64,000 nt of DNA from Polytrichum commune (Eukaryota; Streptophyta; Polytrichopsida; Polytrichales; Polytrichaceae), in the NCBI GenBank assembly GCA_950295325.1, contig OX485807.1:27933666-27997665 (forward strand). Reading direction: 5' to 3'. The notes under the pieces were generated by a model that searched no databases, had not been told where the DNA came from, and was given only the letters and a program-made list of their open reading frames with translations. The first letter of the stretch is position 1, and every line of letters begins with the position of its first letter. This document shows, piece after piece, positions 36,769 through 47,817 of this stretch. The translations under genes were made by a program, and so were the position numbers.

Positions 36769-37302
36769 GAAGTTGGTAGAATTGTATTAGCATGATTATA
36801 GTGTAATATGTAATTCGACGAATATATATTACTCATATGTGTGCTCCTCAAACTTGGGGCAAAGTTTGGGTAGAACTTGCGAATGCTATATTGTTTGGGG
36901 TTGGATGAATATCCATTTACTATATTTCAATACAGTTGTGAAGTTCATTTTTTTATTAAGTTTGGGAATAAATTTTCCATTGAAGAAAAATGCATTTATT
37001 GCATGTACTTTGTATGTTGCAATGTCTATATTTTATTGACCATGCTAATAATAGAAATCATTTTATATGTTTTTTGGGTGAAACTAGTTTGGAGTGCTCT
37101 ACCCAAAGTGTTTTTGTTGATGAAGTTGGTGTTGAGTGCTCTACCATATGTGCTTATGTCCACACCCCATAGATTTGGGATATTAGAACATATAATATAT
37201 TTGAGATTGTTCGCAATATAGTTTCGGAACACGGAATGTTGTTTGATCCATATATTAATTTGAGACTAGAGAAAGTCTCAATTTCACGAATATAGTGTTT
37301 AT
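36769..37302. other. Non-coding flank with hairpin next to satellite monomer
   Basis: 3' flank of the DUF7869-like gene. Around 37261-37300 a GAGAC...GTCTC hairpin and a CACGAATATAGTGTT phrase occur, the inverted match of the sequence that borders the satellite at 18590. Confidence 0.45.
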
Positions 37303-37634
37303 TCAAACTGTAAACCCTACAATGATATTTGATATTCAAATCTAGATTTACTTGGTATAAGGGTACTCTGATTTGACACCAAACATGTGTGTTTGAAGTG
37401 AAATATGATGTGAGGTCTAGATATGCTAGTATTAAGGTCAAACTGATGTGAGGTTAGATATGTGGGTTACAAGTGCAATCTGATATGACGGTAGTTTGGA
37501 CTTGTGGGTATAAGGGTGATCTGATGTAAGCTTAGAAAATTTTGAAATTCCAGGGCCGAGTTTGAGTGTCTCGGTCCCGAGACACATTTTCTGGTATTCA
37601 AACTGTAAGGGTTTAGGGTTTAGGGTTTAGGGTT
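37303..37634 (+). repeat. Lone satellite monomer ending in telomere-type repeats
   Basis: One 295-bp monomer of the 16.4-18.6 kb satellite, including its dyad near 37570-37588, runs into about four TTTAGGG units at 37608-37634. These abut the 3'-terminal part of an LTR element. Confidence 0.85.
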
Positions 37635-37658
37635 GAAGACCCAGGAAATGCCATCACA

Positions 37659-38336
37659 ATGGCTATGCAGAATCTGCCACCACCAGTGAGCATTTTCCAA
37701 TACTACAGGGCATTCAAACCAATGATTTTGAGGTGGAGCAGCCTTCCCGACATCAAAGACAAGAGCCAACTCTCAAAAGACCAATTTCAAGCATTGTGGT
37801 ACAAAGCAAACTCTGCAGCAAGAGATCTACTTGTTTTCATGTGGGTTTTGAAAGATCTAACAATTACAAGAGGCATTGTTGAGGTAACCACAGCAAACCC
37901 ACCTTTTTACCTTACCAGATTTTGCATAGCGGCACTTACCCACATGAGCAAACACCACGAAGAGTTCTACACAAACATTGAAAACAGAAATTCTTTACCA
38001 CACTTAGATTCGTATGAACCAGAGGTGATAAGGGAGATACAAGAGATGGCAGATGCACAATTTCCCGAATTTCTATCCGCACTGGATACCTTAGCAGGAG
38101 AAGAGACAACATTGCTACATGAAGCAAACCAACATCACCAAAATCTGAGTAGAAAATTTTCGGACTCTTTTCCACAAACTTTTCACCGTATCCAGCTACA
38201 CGGATACATCACAAGGGCACTAGAGGATCGAAAGAATACATTGGAGAAAAGACAGATTTCAACACCACATTCTCGGACTCTCCTATACCTTCCTCAATAC
38301 GATCCAGGGAGCATGAGGATCCCTAAGAGATCCTGA
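37659..38336 (+). CDS. 3'-terminal ORF of LTR retroelement (env-like position), unknown product
   Basis: A 225-residue frame from ATG 37659 that ends 32 bp before the LTR. It has a charged, mainly helical-looking sequence (FKPMILRWSSLPDIKDKSQL, then YKANSAARDLLVFMW). No RT, integrase or signal peptide is visible. Its place just before a polypurine tract and LTR is where some Ty3/gypsy lineages (Athila, Tat/Ogre) carry an extra or env-like ORF. Homology to those is not established. The 5' side is cut by telomere-type repeats at 37634. Confidence 0.5.
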   Translation: MAMQNLPPPVSIFQYYRAFKPMILRWSSLPDIKDKSQLSKDQFQALWYKANSAARDLLVFMWVLKDLTITRGIVEVTTANPPFYLTRFCIAALTHMSKHHEEFYTNIENRNSLPHLDSYEPEVIREIQEMADAQFPEFLSALDTLAGEETTLLHEANQHHQNLSRKFSDSFPQTFHRIQLHGYITRALEDRKNTLEKRQISTPHSRTLLYLPQYDPGSMRIPKRS

Positions 38337-38352
38337 GGGCAGGATCTTCCTC

Positions 38353-38368
38353 TTGGGAGGGGGTAAAA
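38353..38368 (+). promoter_or_regulatory. Polypurine tract
   Basis: TGGGAGGGGGTAAAA lies immediately 5' of the LTR's TG, the standard position for the primer of plus-strand synthesis. It shows that the left LTR serves as the 3' LTR of sequence to its left. Confidence 0.7.
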
Positions 38369-40441
38369 TGTTAAGCAACAACATTACAAGAGAAAAAAAG
38401 AGGCAAGTTAGAGTATACAACAACATCAAACAACTCCGGAGAAGCAAGAGGAAGAATGCCGAAGAGAAAGGCCGAAGAGGAATGCCGAAGAGCTCTCGGC
38501 CACGGCATTAGGAGCACGAGAACGGCTATAGGGTCTCCAACCGCGGAAATGCAAGGAAGACGCGCGGTCTTGGGCGCCCTTACCCGCGGTAGTAGGGTAC
38601 CGGCGGTTTACAAAGGACTTTCTAGCATTTTATTAAAGGACTTTAAGGGGTTATATTAGGGGCATATTAAAGGATGTATTAGGGATACATTAGGGGCATA
38701 TTAAGGGGTGTATTAGAGGTATATTAGAATATAGGATTTTGAGGATAAATGACTATCCGAAGTACATGATTATGGAATTTTGAAGAAGCATGATTATAAA
38801 TTATGTAAGAATTTTAGATTCTTATACATTATGAAGATGCATTATGAGCATATAGGCCAAGGATAGATTCTACGAGTATGTTTAAATACAAATCATTGGA
38901 ATCAAGCAAAGGTGAAGACTTGATTACATTCTCAAAAAGAACTACAATATAGCCAAGACAAGGATATAGTAGAATTTTAGAAATATGAACATTCAAATGG
39001 TAAAACGGTTATAACCGTTTAGGATAGATGGCATCTACATATATCGAAGATAGCTAGTATCTATGGAAGTGGAAGTTATTAACCACTCTTAGTATAGATT
39101 TTGGATAGGGAGAAAAGACTATATAAGGGAAGCAAATTAGGATACTTATACCTCATTTTCTACACAACGAAGTTATCTTAAATTTGAGTGTCAAAAACAC
39201 TTGAGTTTCTTTGTACCTCTCCTCTCGGAGCACTTTTGCAATACAATATCTTTTCCCACAAATGTGTGTGTGACATTTCTATCTCTCTCTCAAATTGTCT
39301 TACAAGTTTGTCAAGCGGTACTTGGAACTTGAGTGAGTGAGCAACCGAGAGTAGAGTAGATTGAGTAGACTTTTTTGAGAAAGAACTCAAAAGATAGTGC
39401 GAGGGTGAAAACAAAGCGCTCAAGACAAATTGGAGAATCAATGGGACTTTGAGAGAGATTGAATTGAGAAAGCGATTGTTTAACTTGAGTGAAAGAAACA
39501 CGATTATCTCTCAAAGCGGAACTTATCATTGATCTCCTCAAAAGGGAATTATAATTATTCATGTGATTAATTGATTGAAGAAATATATGCATGTTATGAT
39601 TTGAGCAAAATTACTTAACTCCTTCAAAAGAGGAGGAGCTTATTATTATAAACTACATAATCGACTTATACATATTATATTACATATTGATTGATTGAAC
39701 TTATGATTGACAAGAATGATGAAGACATTAATTCACATCAAAGTTTGAATACATATGAATGAAGTAATATTGATATAAGATAATCTACTTACTACAATTG
39801 TTATTGAAGCTTCTTACTTTAAGATTCTTTGTGAGTTGTTGGATGTCATTACAAATTTGAAGGATTATCTATTCAAGAGAAGATCTCTCTCTCTCTTGAG
39901 CAAAATTCAAGAGAGATAGGTTTACTTCTCGTCATCAAGAAACACTTTGAAGTTAAACGTGACATTGCAAAACAATCAATGATGTGTTCATGAAATTATA
40001 ACTACTATATGTATACATGTCAAGTTACAATATTATAAGTAGTAACATTTGAGCTTAAAAAGGAAGACTCAAGAATATTAGATCTTCCTCATCGTTATAA
40101 GATTACTATCAATTGTGTAATTGATGTGTATAAACTACAAAACTTAATGATTCATAGAACTTATTGAAACTATATGTTATTGTTACACCTCTTGAAGCTT
40201 TCTTAAATCTAAAGGTTCTTATTGTCAATGATGCCTTACATTGAGAACAAGAACTAAGATAATGAGATTGTGTTCACTCCGATAATATATTCATATCATA
40301 AGGAGAAGAGAGGAGTTATTAAATTGAGGACCGAACATATTAATGAGGCACGGTAGTTCTCAAGCGAATATAAATTTACGTGATGAGCATCGTGAGTCTT
40401 CTTAGCTAATTTTGCAAAGGAACGACCCACGGCGTCCATCA
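38369..40441 (+). repeat. Left LTR (2073 bp), plus orientation
   Basis: Starts TGTTAAGCAACAAC and ends GGCGTCCATCA. It is the inverted counterpart of 45745-47817 with exactly the same length, and every frame compared between them is identical. A diverged solo copy lies at 55990-58056. Open frames inside it are not supported as genes. Confidence 0.9.
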
Positions 40442-40640
40442 TTTTGGCGACCATGCTGGGGATTCTTGCCATTAATGTGTCTCGGTGATTTAAGTGTGAA
40501 GGAGACGAAAGTGGAGGATCTTGGCGAATGCGTTAACTAAGCACGTGGAGAATCACGCCAAGAAGATCGGATAACCGCAACGTTAGATCTACGGAATGGA
40601 ACTTGACACGTTCGTGAGTGGTACGCCTTACTAGTGAGAA
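40442..40640 (+). promoter_or_regulatory. PBS and leader beside the left LTR
   Basis: TGGCGACCATGCTGGGGA at 40445-40462 resembles the tRNA-Arg-type primer site of Tat/Ogre elements, 3 bp after the LTR. A leader of about 180 bp matching (inverted, diverged) 45508-45720 follows. Homology ends near 40640, where minus-strand protease sequence takes over; 40537-40640 is thus also at the end of the protease frame. Confidence 0.65.
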
Positions 40641-41440
40641 TTTCTCCTTCGATGCTTGTCATAACCATATTGCAATCGGTTTCATATAATTTCTTCAATC
40701 CATCAAGTTCCACATCGGCTATGTGGTGTAAGCTTGGATAAGCTTGATAAACTACTTGTTCCTCTTCATCGGTTAATCCGGCTTCCCAATCAAAACCTTC
40801 GATATTAGTAGGTCTTGATGAATCCGGGAGTTTTGGTCTTCGATTTGTTCCAATACATACATCTATTCCATTTTGATATAGAACTAGTTGACTCCTTCCC
40901 CAATCATGCTTGGCACGTGCTTGCTTAAGCCATGGCCGTTCAAGTAGCATCGAGTAACAATTTTCTTGATTCTCCATCTTCATTACCGTCACGGTAATTT
41001 TAAAGGTCAAACCTCCAATTGTGATTTTCAAATTTTTGATGATTCCTAGTGGCATTACTTTTCTTTGATCCGCCATTTTGATTGTAAATGGTGCCACTTC
41101 AAGTTGTTTTCCAATTCCTAACTTCTCCATCAAGGTATCCGTAATAATGTTAACTCCCGATCCTCCATCTAGTAACACATTTGGTACTCGTCAATTCTTA
41201 GTCCATACCGCTATCATCGGCATTTCTTCATCAAAGTCTTTCGTGGCTACGAGATACGTTTGAGGTACTTCCCTCTCATCTCGCCCGTTCGTGTAAATTG
41301 CTTCCATTACTTTTCTTTTGCAATAAGGGGCTATCTCCAAAAGTTGCCCTATCGTTATATTTGCTTGAGTTGAATCTAGTATTTTTCGAATAATTGTCCT
41401 ACCCTCGATTGGGGTTCTTCTCCCGTCGCTTTTCTCCTAG
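40537..41440 (-). pseudogene. Retropepsin-type protease region of the inverted LTR element
   Basis: The frame from about 41440 shows IRKILDSTQANITIGQLLEI, then after a TGA (41193-41191) VPNVLLDGGSGVNIITDTLM, the DGGSG variant of the aspartic protease active site, and KITIGGLTFKITVTVMKME. The protease is in a different frame from gag, so either frameshifting or an indel near 41430 separates them. The TGA replaces a codon just before the conserved VPN and is consistent with CGA-to-TGA. The frame ends at 40537 at the join with the plus-strand leader. RT, RNase H and integrase are absent. Confidence 0.75.
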
Positions 41441-43976
41441 ACGACGTCCGGTACTCTGTTGCAAGATCTTCTGGCTCTAAAAGATCTTCGCCCGCTTCCC
41501 GTTGTATCTTCTTAATCGTATTCGTTACTTGGCGGTGTATCTCCCGCTTCTTCTTCCATTCCGAGTCCTCCGGTGCATCCCGCACCTCCTGTGACTCATT
41601 TTCCTTTCGCCTCATCATGGGCTCATTCTCATTTTCACTAAGCTATTCTCTTTCTTCATCGTGAATCTCCCGATTCTTCTTCCATTCTAAGTCCTCCGGT
41701 GCATCCCGCACCTCCTGTGACTTAAGTTCCTTTTGCCTTCTCCTTGGCGTCTTCGCGTTACCGGTTTCTCCATGGTGAATCTCCCGATTCTTCTTCCATG
41801 TTAAGTCATCCGGTGCATCCCGCACCTCCTGTGACATTTGCTCATCTTCACTATCATCATCCATAACCTTTATGGTGTTCTCACCATCTTCATCATCACT
41901 ATTCTCCGAGTCTTCGCTCTTTCTATCATCTCCATTATCTTCATCTTCCGATTCACTCTCTTCCTTAGAGTTTTCTTTCGCCGCTCTTTGGGCTCTCGTC
42001 ATCACACACACACTTGGTGTCACTACATTTGCCGCCACCGTGGGCTTCTTCGCGTAATCATTCGCTTCTTCTTGGTGTTTCCTAAACAATGAGCATTCCG
42101 GTTTTCTATGACCCTGTTGATGACAATAATAGCACTCGTCGGCGTTGCCTTCCCGTCGCGGTAGGCCAGTGTACCCGATTCTCGGCGCAACCTTTTGGCT
42201 TATATTGTCCATCACATCCCTGGGGTACTCCAATCTCCCGTGATTAATGGGTCCTCTAGGGCCGCCCTGATAGGGGTATGCTTCTTCCCTTGGGTAGTAT
42301 TGGCTTTGGTAGGGGTATGTCGCTTCCCTCCGGTAATTGTCGTACGGGTACCGATCTCCTCTTCGGTATTCCTGCCCGTTATAGGGGTATCCTTCATCCC
42401 TTTGCTTATCTCTCCCTTGATAGGGGTATCTCATATCTCGCCGATTCTCCCCGAACCGCGGTCTCTCTTCATCTCTAAACCTCGGAGGTACGGCCTCCGC
42501 CCTTCTCCGGTTGTTGTTCATTTGTGGTTGTACTTGATTCACTCCATATCTCCTTTCTCGTCTTCTCCCGTCATAAACGCATTCATTTGTATTGTGTGTA
42601 GTGCTATTGCAATTCGAGCAACTCTTTAATTGGCACTCACTTGGATAGTGCCCTTCATTATGGCATCTCCGGCAAGTGACTCCCGTCCTAAACTTCCGAG
42701 ATCCAATTGTTAGTTCCTCTATCTCTTGTTTAAGAGCTTTTAGATCATCTTTGGTAATTTCGGCTTTCTTAGCCTTTCCCTTTTTCTTCTTTCTCCGCGC
42801 TTCTCCGTCGGAATCGCTACTTGAATCTCCACTTGATTCATCTTCTCTCATTCTTTCCTTTTTCGTTTTGCTCATCTCAATCTTCCGTGCCGAAGCTAGT
42901 GCTTCCTCCAAAGTATCACTTGGTAGTATGTTTACATATTTCTCATATTCCTTTCTTAGTCCATTTATGAACCAAGTTTTTCTAATTTGTTCTCCCGGCG
43001 CGGGTTGAATCTTTGCGGCCGCTACCATTACTCGTTCATAGAATTCTTCCACCGATTCATCTTTCTTTTGCTTTACGTGTGACAAGTTGTTGATGATCTC
43101 CCCTTCCGATTTAGTTGATCGGAATCGTTGGATAAAAGTTGTCTTCAAATCGTTCCAATTCAAAAAGTGATTTGCGGGAAATTGAGTGTACCATTCTAGT
43201 GCCTTTTTCTTTAGAGTCACCGGAAACAATCTTAATTTCTCCGCATCGGTTCCTTCTTGATTGGCATGACATATATTGACATACTCTTGTATGTAAGTAT
43301 CCGGATCTTCTTTCCCTTTGTAAGTAGGAAGAGGTATCTTCCCTCTTCTAGGCGGGGGTGGTGCTCCTCCCGACATGGCTATAGTTCTACTTCCTCTTCC
43401 TCCTCCGGAACTTCCAATATTCGTCCCTAATGACGTTGTTCCGGATCTTGTTGTGCTATTAATCGGTACCCTATAGTCAAATCTTTGTTCACTAGCCCTT
43501 ACTTGTTGCAAAAATTCTTCAAATGTTTGGTTGACTTGTCTTGATGTTGGTTCCTCACTTTGAGTTGTTGTTGAATTTTCGTTCTCTACTATGCTTTCTT
43601 GTGTGTCTTGATCAAAATTAATATTCCGGGGTGTTCCCTCTCTAGTGTATGTTTCAAATGTCCCTAATGGAGTAACGGTGTCTCCTTGATCTTCTCTATT
43701 TATGTTTTCATATTCGTAAGGTGATGGTCGGTCTAGATTATCATTTGTTAGTGGTGGGGATGGTGATCTAGATACTTCAAGACCTTCGGCTCTTTGCCTC
43801 TCTCGTCTCTCGTATCGTTCCGCTCTCTCTTTTCTTTGCCTCTCGGCTCTTCCTTCTTCACTATTGGGGTTTACTCCATGTTGCATACGGTTAATATGTC
43901 TACGTTCGGCCTCGGCCTCTCTCCTAGATGGCGGCGAACGGCTTCGTTCCCTAGTGTCTTCCTCTTCGTCGTACAT
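41376..43976 (-). pseudogene. Gag with two zinc knuckles and C-terminal peptide repeats
   Basis: The ATG at 43976 begins an approximately 777-residue frame to TAG 41645-41643, and the same frame then runs on to 41376. The retrotransposon gag domain is clear (LKKKALEWYTQFPANHFLNW ... FIQRFRSTKSEGEIINNLSH). Two CCHC knuckles follow: CRRCHNEGHYPSEC and CYYCHQQGHRKPEC. Between them is an Arg/Tyr-rich region with YPYQ(G/S) repeats. The tail has four copies of SQEVRDAPED-EWKK-REIH, the last beyond the TAG. Known role: capsid formation and RNA binding. The peptide repeats are unusual; I do not recognise them. Confidence 0.85.
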
Positions 43977-44274
43977 TAACACTACTTAGCATGATCTTAG
44001 ATCACCCTAGTTGGCCCTCCCGGCTTCAACTATGTGCACCTATATTCATCCTTTCGCTAGTACGGTTCTTAGGAAACACTCAATTTAATTTTCTCTTCCT
44101 CTTTGTCGTACGTTAACGCTACTTAGCATGACCCAAGATCACCCCTAATCGGCCCTCCCGGCTTCAATTATGTGTATCTATCTCATCCTTTCGCTAGTAC
44201 AACTCTTAGGACACGCTATCGTTTCTTGACTCAATAAAATGTTCCTCTTTTTCCCCAATCTATTCTTAAAATTT

Positions 44275-44892
44275 TCACTCGTTAAAATTGATCAACCCTC
44301 GCTCACTATTTTCCAACCTCTCTAGTCCGTTGTAAAGTTTTATCATCACCCTTTCGAAGTACAAGTTGTATAATAGTCCCTCTTGCGGGTAGTGGTACCC
44401 TCTATGACTTGTGGCGCCTTTCGCCCGCTTTCCGATTCCAATTCTCCCGTGATTCCACACCTTTGAGAATATCTTTGCTTGTAGTTCTTCCGGTAGTTCG
44501 TAGATTCTCCTCTCAAACTCCGATCGATAAGTAAATCCGATTTGTTTCTTGATAAAGTTCTTGGTTGCTTTTGTTTTGTAAACTTTGTGCATGTTCCACA
44601 TCAAGTCATGGAACCTCTTTACTCCTTCATATTGAGTTAGTACCTTTTCGTCTTCACTAAACTTTGGGTATTCCCAAGGCCAATGACTCTCGGTTCCTTT
44701 GGTGTCAATATCTTCTATAGTGTCTTCAATCACGTATACTCCTTTCACGTTCGATCTCTCAATTTTTCTCAAAATCGATCTTTCGACATGTGAGGCTTCA
44801 AGTGGTCCGATTAAATGCTTCTCCTCGGATCCTTCTTCTAATCTTTCTCGTAAGTTATCGCGGCAATGGATATTTTCAAACCAAGGAATCAT
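44275..44892 (-). CDS. Accessory ORF 1b upstream of gag, unknown
   Basis: A 205-residue protein from ATG 44892. Its C-terminal 130 residues share the plan of ORF 1a: WPWEYP, FTYRSEFERRI, LPEELQAKIFSKVWN, GYHY, then RVM. It overlaps the end of ORF 1a by 17 bp in another frame and precedes gag by about 300 bp. Ogre-type elements are known to carry an extra ORF before gag; whether this is related is unknown. Confidence 0.65.
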   Translation of the reverse strand: MIPWFENIHCRDNLRERLEEGSEEKHLIGPLEASHVERSILRKIERSNVKGVYVIEDTIEDIDTKGTESHWPWEYPKFSEDEKVLTQYEGVKRFHDLMWNMHKVYKTKATKNFIKKQIGFTYRSEFERRIYELPEELQAKIFSKVWNHGRIGIGKRAKGATSHRGYHYPQEGLLYNLYFERVMIKLYNGLERLENSERGLINFNE

Positions 44893-45322
44893 TGATTGTA
44901 GCCGGTACCATTACTCGTGTGTAGTATAGGTCGTAAAAGAACCCTTCTAGATTATAATGGTACCCACTTTGTTTTGTCGTTCCCGGCATGCATTCCCACA
45001 ATGTATCCTTGCCTTTGTTCCACACTTTTGAAAATATGATGGCTTGTAATTCTTCGGGTAAGTCTTTGATTCTTTTCTCAAACTCCGATCGGTATGTGAA
45101 ACTAATCCGTCTTTCTTCAAAATTTCTCCACGCTTGATTAATGTAGACTCGGTTCATGCATACAATTAATCCGAGAAATCGGTTGGTGCTAGTCCATTCT
45201 CCTTCTTTGTTAGATTCTTTGATGTAATCAGGATATTCCCACGGCCAACTTGATATTAATTCCTTTTGGTCGTTCACTATCTTCTCCTTTGATTTAACGT
45301 TCCAATTTTGTTTGTTGTTCAT
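44876..45322 (-). CDS. Accessory ORF 1a upstream of gag, paralogue of 1b
   Basis: About 148 residues from ATG 45322 (the open frame extends further upstream without ATG). Shared blocks with ORF 1b: SWPWEYPDY, FTYRSEFEKRI, LPEELQAIIFSKVWN, SGYHYNLEG, YYTRVMV. The two look like a tandem duplication after which each diverged. No known family is recognised. Confidence 0.65.
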   Translation of the reverse strand: MNNKQNWNVKSKEKIVNDQKELISSWPWEYPDYIKESNKEGEWTSTNRFLGLIVCMNRVYINQAWRNFEERRISFTYRSEFEKRIKDLPEELQAIIFSKVWNKGKDTLWECMPGTTKQSGYHYNLEGFFYDLYYTRVMVPATINDSLV

Positions 45323-45744
45323 TGGAACTTTCTCCCGTCGTGTGCCATAATTTGTAAGGTAAGGACTCCTCAATCTCCACTTGATAGAATTTCTCTTGAG
45401 TTTCGATCTCCTTGAGTATCGCCTCGCAAAAAAGTGATGAAGTTTAATTCATTCAACGTATCACGTATCTCCCGGTCGTCTTCCGTATGTCTCTTCTCAT
45501 TTGACATTCTTACTAGTAAGGCGCATTATCTCCGAATCGTGTTTAGTTCCATTTGGTAGATATGACGTTGCGGTTGTCCGCTCTTCTTGGCGTAATTCTC
45601 CACGTGCTTAGTTAACGTATTCGCCAAGAACCTCCGCTTTCGTCCCTTTCACACTTAAAATCACCGAGACACATTAAATCACCCTTTCACATTTAAATTA
45701 CCAAAACACATTAATGGCAAGAATCCCCAGCATGGTCGCCAAAA
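45323..45744 (-). promoter_or_regulatory. Leader and PBS of the minus-strand element
   Basis: Reading leftwards from the right LTR: PBS at 45741-45724 (same 18 bases as the left copy), then a leader. The 45508-45720 part is mirrored at 40463-40640 on the other arm with substitutions and an indel. Confidence 0.7.
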
Positions 45745-47817
45745 TGATGGACGCCGTGGGTCGTTCCTTTGCAAAATTAGCTAAGAAGACTCACGATGCT
45801 CATCACGTAAATTTATATTCGCTTGAGAACTACCGTGCCTCATTAATATGTTCGGTCCTCAATTTAATAACTCCTCTCTTCTCCTTATGATATGAATATA
45901 TTATCGGAGTGAACACAATCTCATTATCTTAGTTCTTGTTCTCAATGTAAGGCATCATTGACAATAAGAACCTTTAGATTTAAGAAAGCTTCAAGAGGTG
46001 TAACAATAACATATAGTTTCAATAAGTTCTATGAATCATTAAGTTTTGTAGTTTATACACATCAATTACACAATTGATAGTAATCTTATAACGATGAGGA
46101 AGATCTAATATTCTTGAGTCTTCCTTTTTAAGCTCAAATGTTACTACTTATAATATTGTAACTTGACATGTATACATATAGTAGTTATAATTTCATGAAC
46201 ACATCATTGATTGTTTTGCAATGTCACGTTTAACTTCAAAGTGTTTCTTGATGACGAGAAGTAAACCTATCTCTCTTGAATTTTGCTCAAGAGAGAGAGA
46301 GATCTTCTCTTGAATAGATAATCCTTCAAATTTGTAATGACATCCAACAACTCACAAAGAATCTTAAAGTAAGAAGCTTCAATAACAATTGTAGTAAGTA
46401 GATTATCTTATATCAATATTACTTCATTCATATGTATTCAAACTTTGATGTGAATTAATGTCTTCATCATTCTTGTCAATCATAAGTTCAATCAATCAAT
46501 ATGTAATATAATATGTATAAGTCGATTATGTAGTTTATAATAATAAGCTCCTCCTCTTTTGAAGGAGTTAAGTAATTTTGCTCAAATCATAACATGCATA
46601 TATTTCTTCAATCAATTAATCACATGAATAATTATAATTCCCTTTTGAGGAGATCAATGATAAGTTCCGCTTTGAGAGATAATCGTGTTTCTTTCACTCA
46701 AGTTAAACAATCGCTTTCTCAATTCAATCTCTCTCAAAGTCCCATTGATTCTCCAATTTGTCTTGAGCGCTTTGTTTTCACCCTCGCACTATCTTTTGAG
46801 TTCTTTCTCAAAAAAGTCTACTCAATCTACTCTACTCTCGGTTGCTCACTCACTCAAGTTCCAAGTACCGCTTGACAAACTTGTAAGACAATTTGAGAGA
46901 GAGATAGAAATGTCACACACACATTTGTGGGAAAAGATATTGTATTGCAAAAGTGCTCCGAGAGGAGAGGTACAAAGAAACTCAAGTGTTTTTGACACTC
47001 AAATTTAAGATAACTTCGTTGTGTAGAAAATGAGGTATAAGTATCCTAATTTGCTTCCCTTATATAGTCTTTTCTCCCTATCCAAAATCTATACTAAGAG
47101 TGGTTAATAACTTCCACTTCCATAGATACTAGCTATCTTCGATATATGTAGATGCCATCTATCCTAAACGGTTATAACCGTTTTACCATTTGAATGTTCA
47201 TATTTCTAAAATTCTACTATATCCTTGTCTTGGCTATATTGTAGTTCTTTTTGAGAATGTAATCAAGTCTTCACCTTTGCTTGATTCCAATGATTTGTAT
47301 TTAAACATACTCGTAGAATCTATCCTTGGCCTATATGCTCATAATGCATCTTCATAATGTATAAGAATCTAAAATTCTTACATAATTTATAATCATGCTT
47401 CTTCAAAATTCCATAATCATGTACTTCGGATAGTCATTTATCCTCAAAATCCTATATTCTAATATACCTCTAATACACCCCTTAATATGCCCCTAATGTA
47501 TCCCTAATACATCCTTTAATATGCCCCTAATATAACCCCTTAAAGTCCTTTAATAAAATGCTAGAAAGTCCTTTGTAAACCGCCGGTACCCTACTACCGC
47601 GGGTAAGGGCGCCCAAGACCGCGCGTCTTCCTTGCATTTCCGCGGTTGGAGACCCTATAGCCGTTCTCGTGCTCCTAATGCCGTGGCCGAGAGCTCTTCG
47701 GCATTCCTCTTCGGCCTTTCTCTTCGGCATTCTTCCTCTTGCTTCTCCGGAGTTGTTTGATGTTGTTGTATACTCTAACTTGCCTCTTTTTTTCTCTTGT
47801 AATGTTGTTGCTTAACA
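45745..47817 (-). repeat. Right LTR (2073 bp), minus orientation
   Basis: Inverted copy of 38369-40441 with the same length and TG/CA ends. The flanking 5 bp (TTCCA) do not match those left of the other LTR (TAAAA), so no target duplication joins the two ends. Confidence 0.9.

Larger units (their letters stand above)
37659..47817. mobile_element. Rearranged Ty3/gypsy-like element with inverted LTRs
   Basis: Order: 3' ORF, polypurine tract, LTR, PBS and short leader (all plus), junction near 40640, then protease, gag, ORF 1b, ORF 1a, leader, PBS and LTR (all minus). No RT or integrase lies between. The left LTR has a polypurine tract on one side and a PBS on the other, so it acts as both a 3' and a 5' LTR. 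This is a chimera of at least two element pieces rather than a simple insertion. Confidence 0.8.

Noticed and set aside
39178-39592. Frames of about 100 residues repeated exactly at 46594-47008
   Set aside because: They lie inside the inverted LTRs and are identical only because the LTRs are; no known domain.
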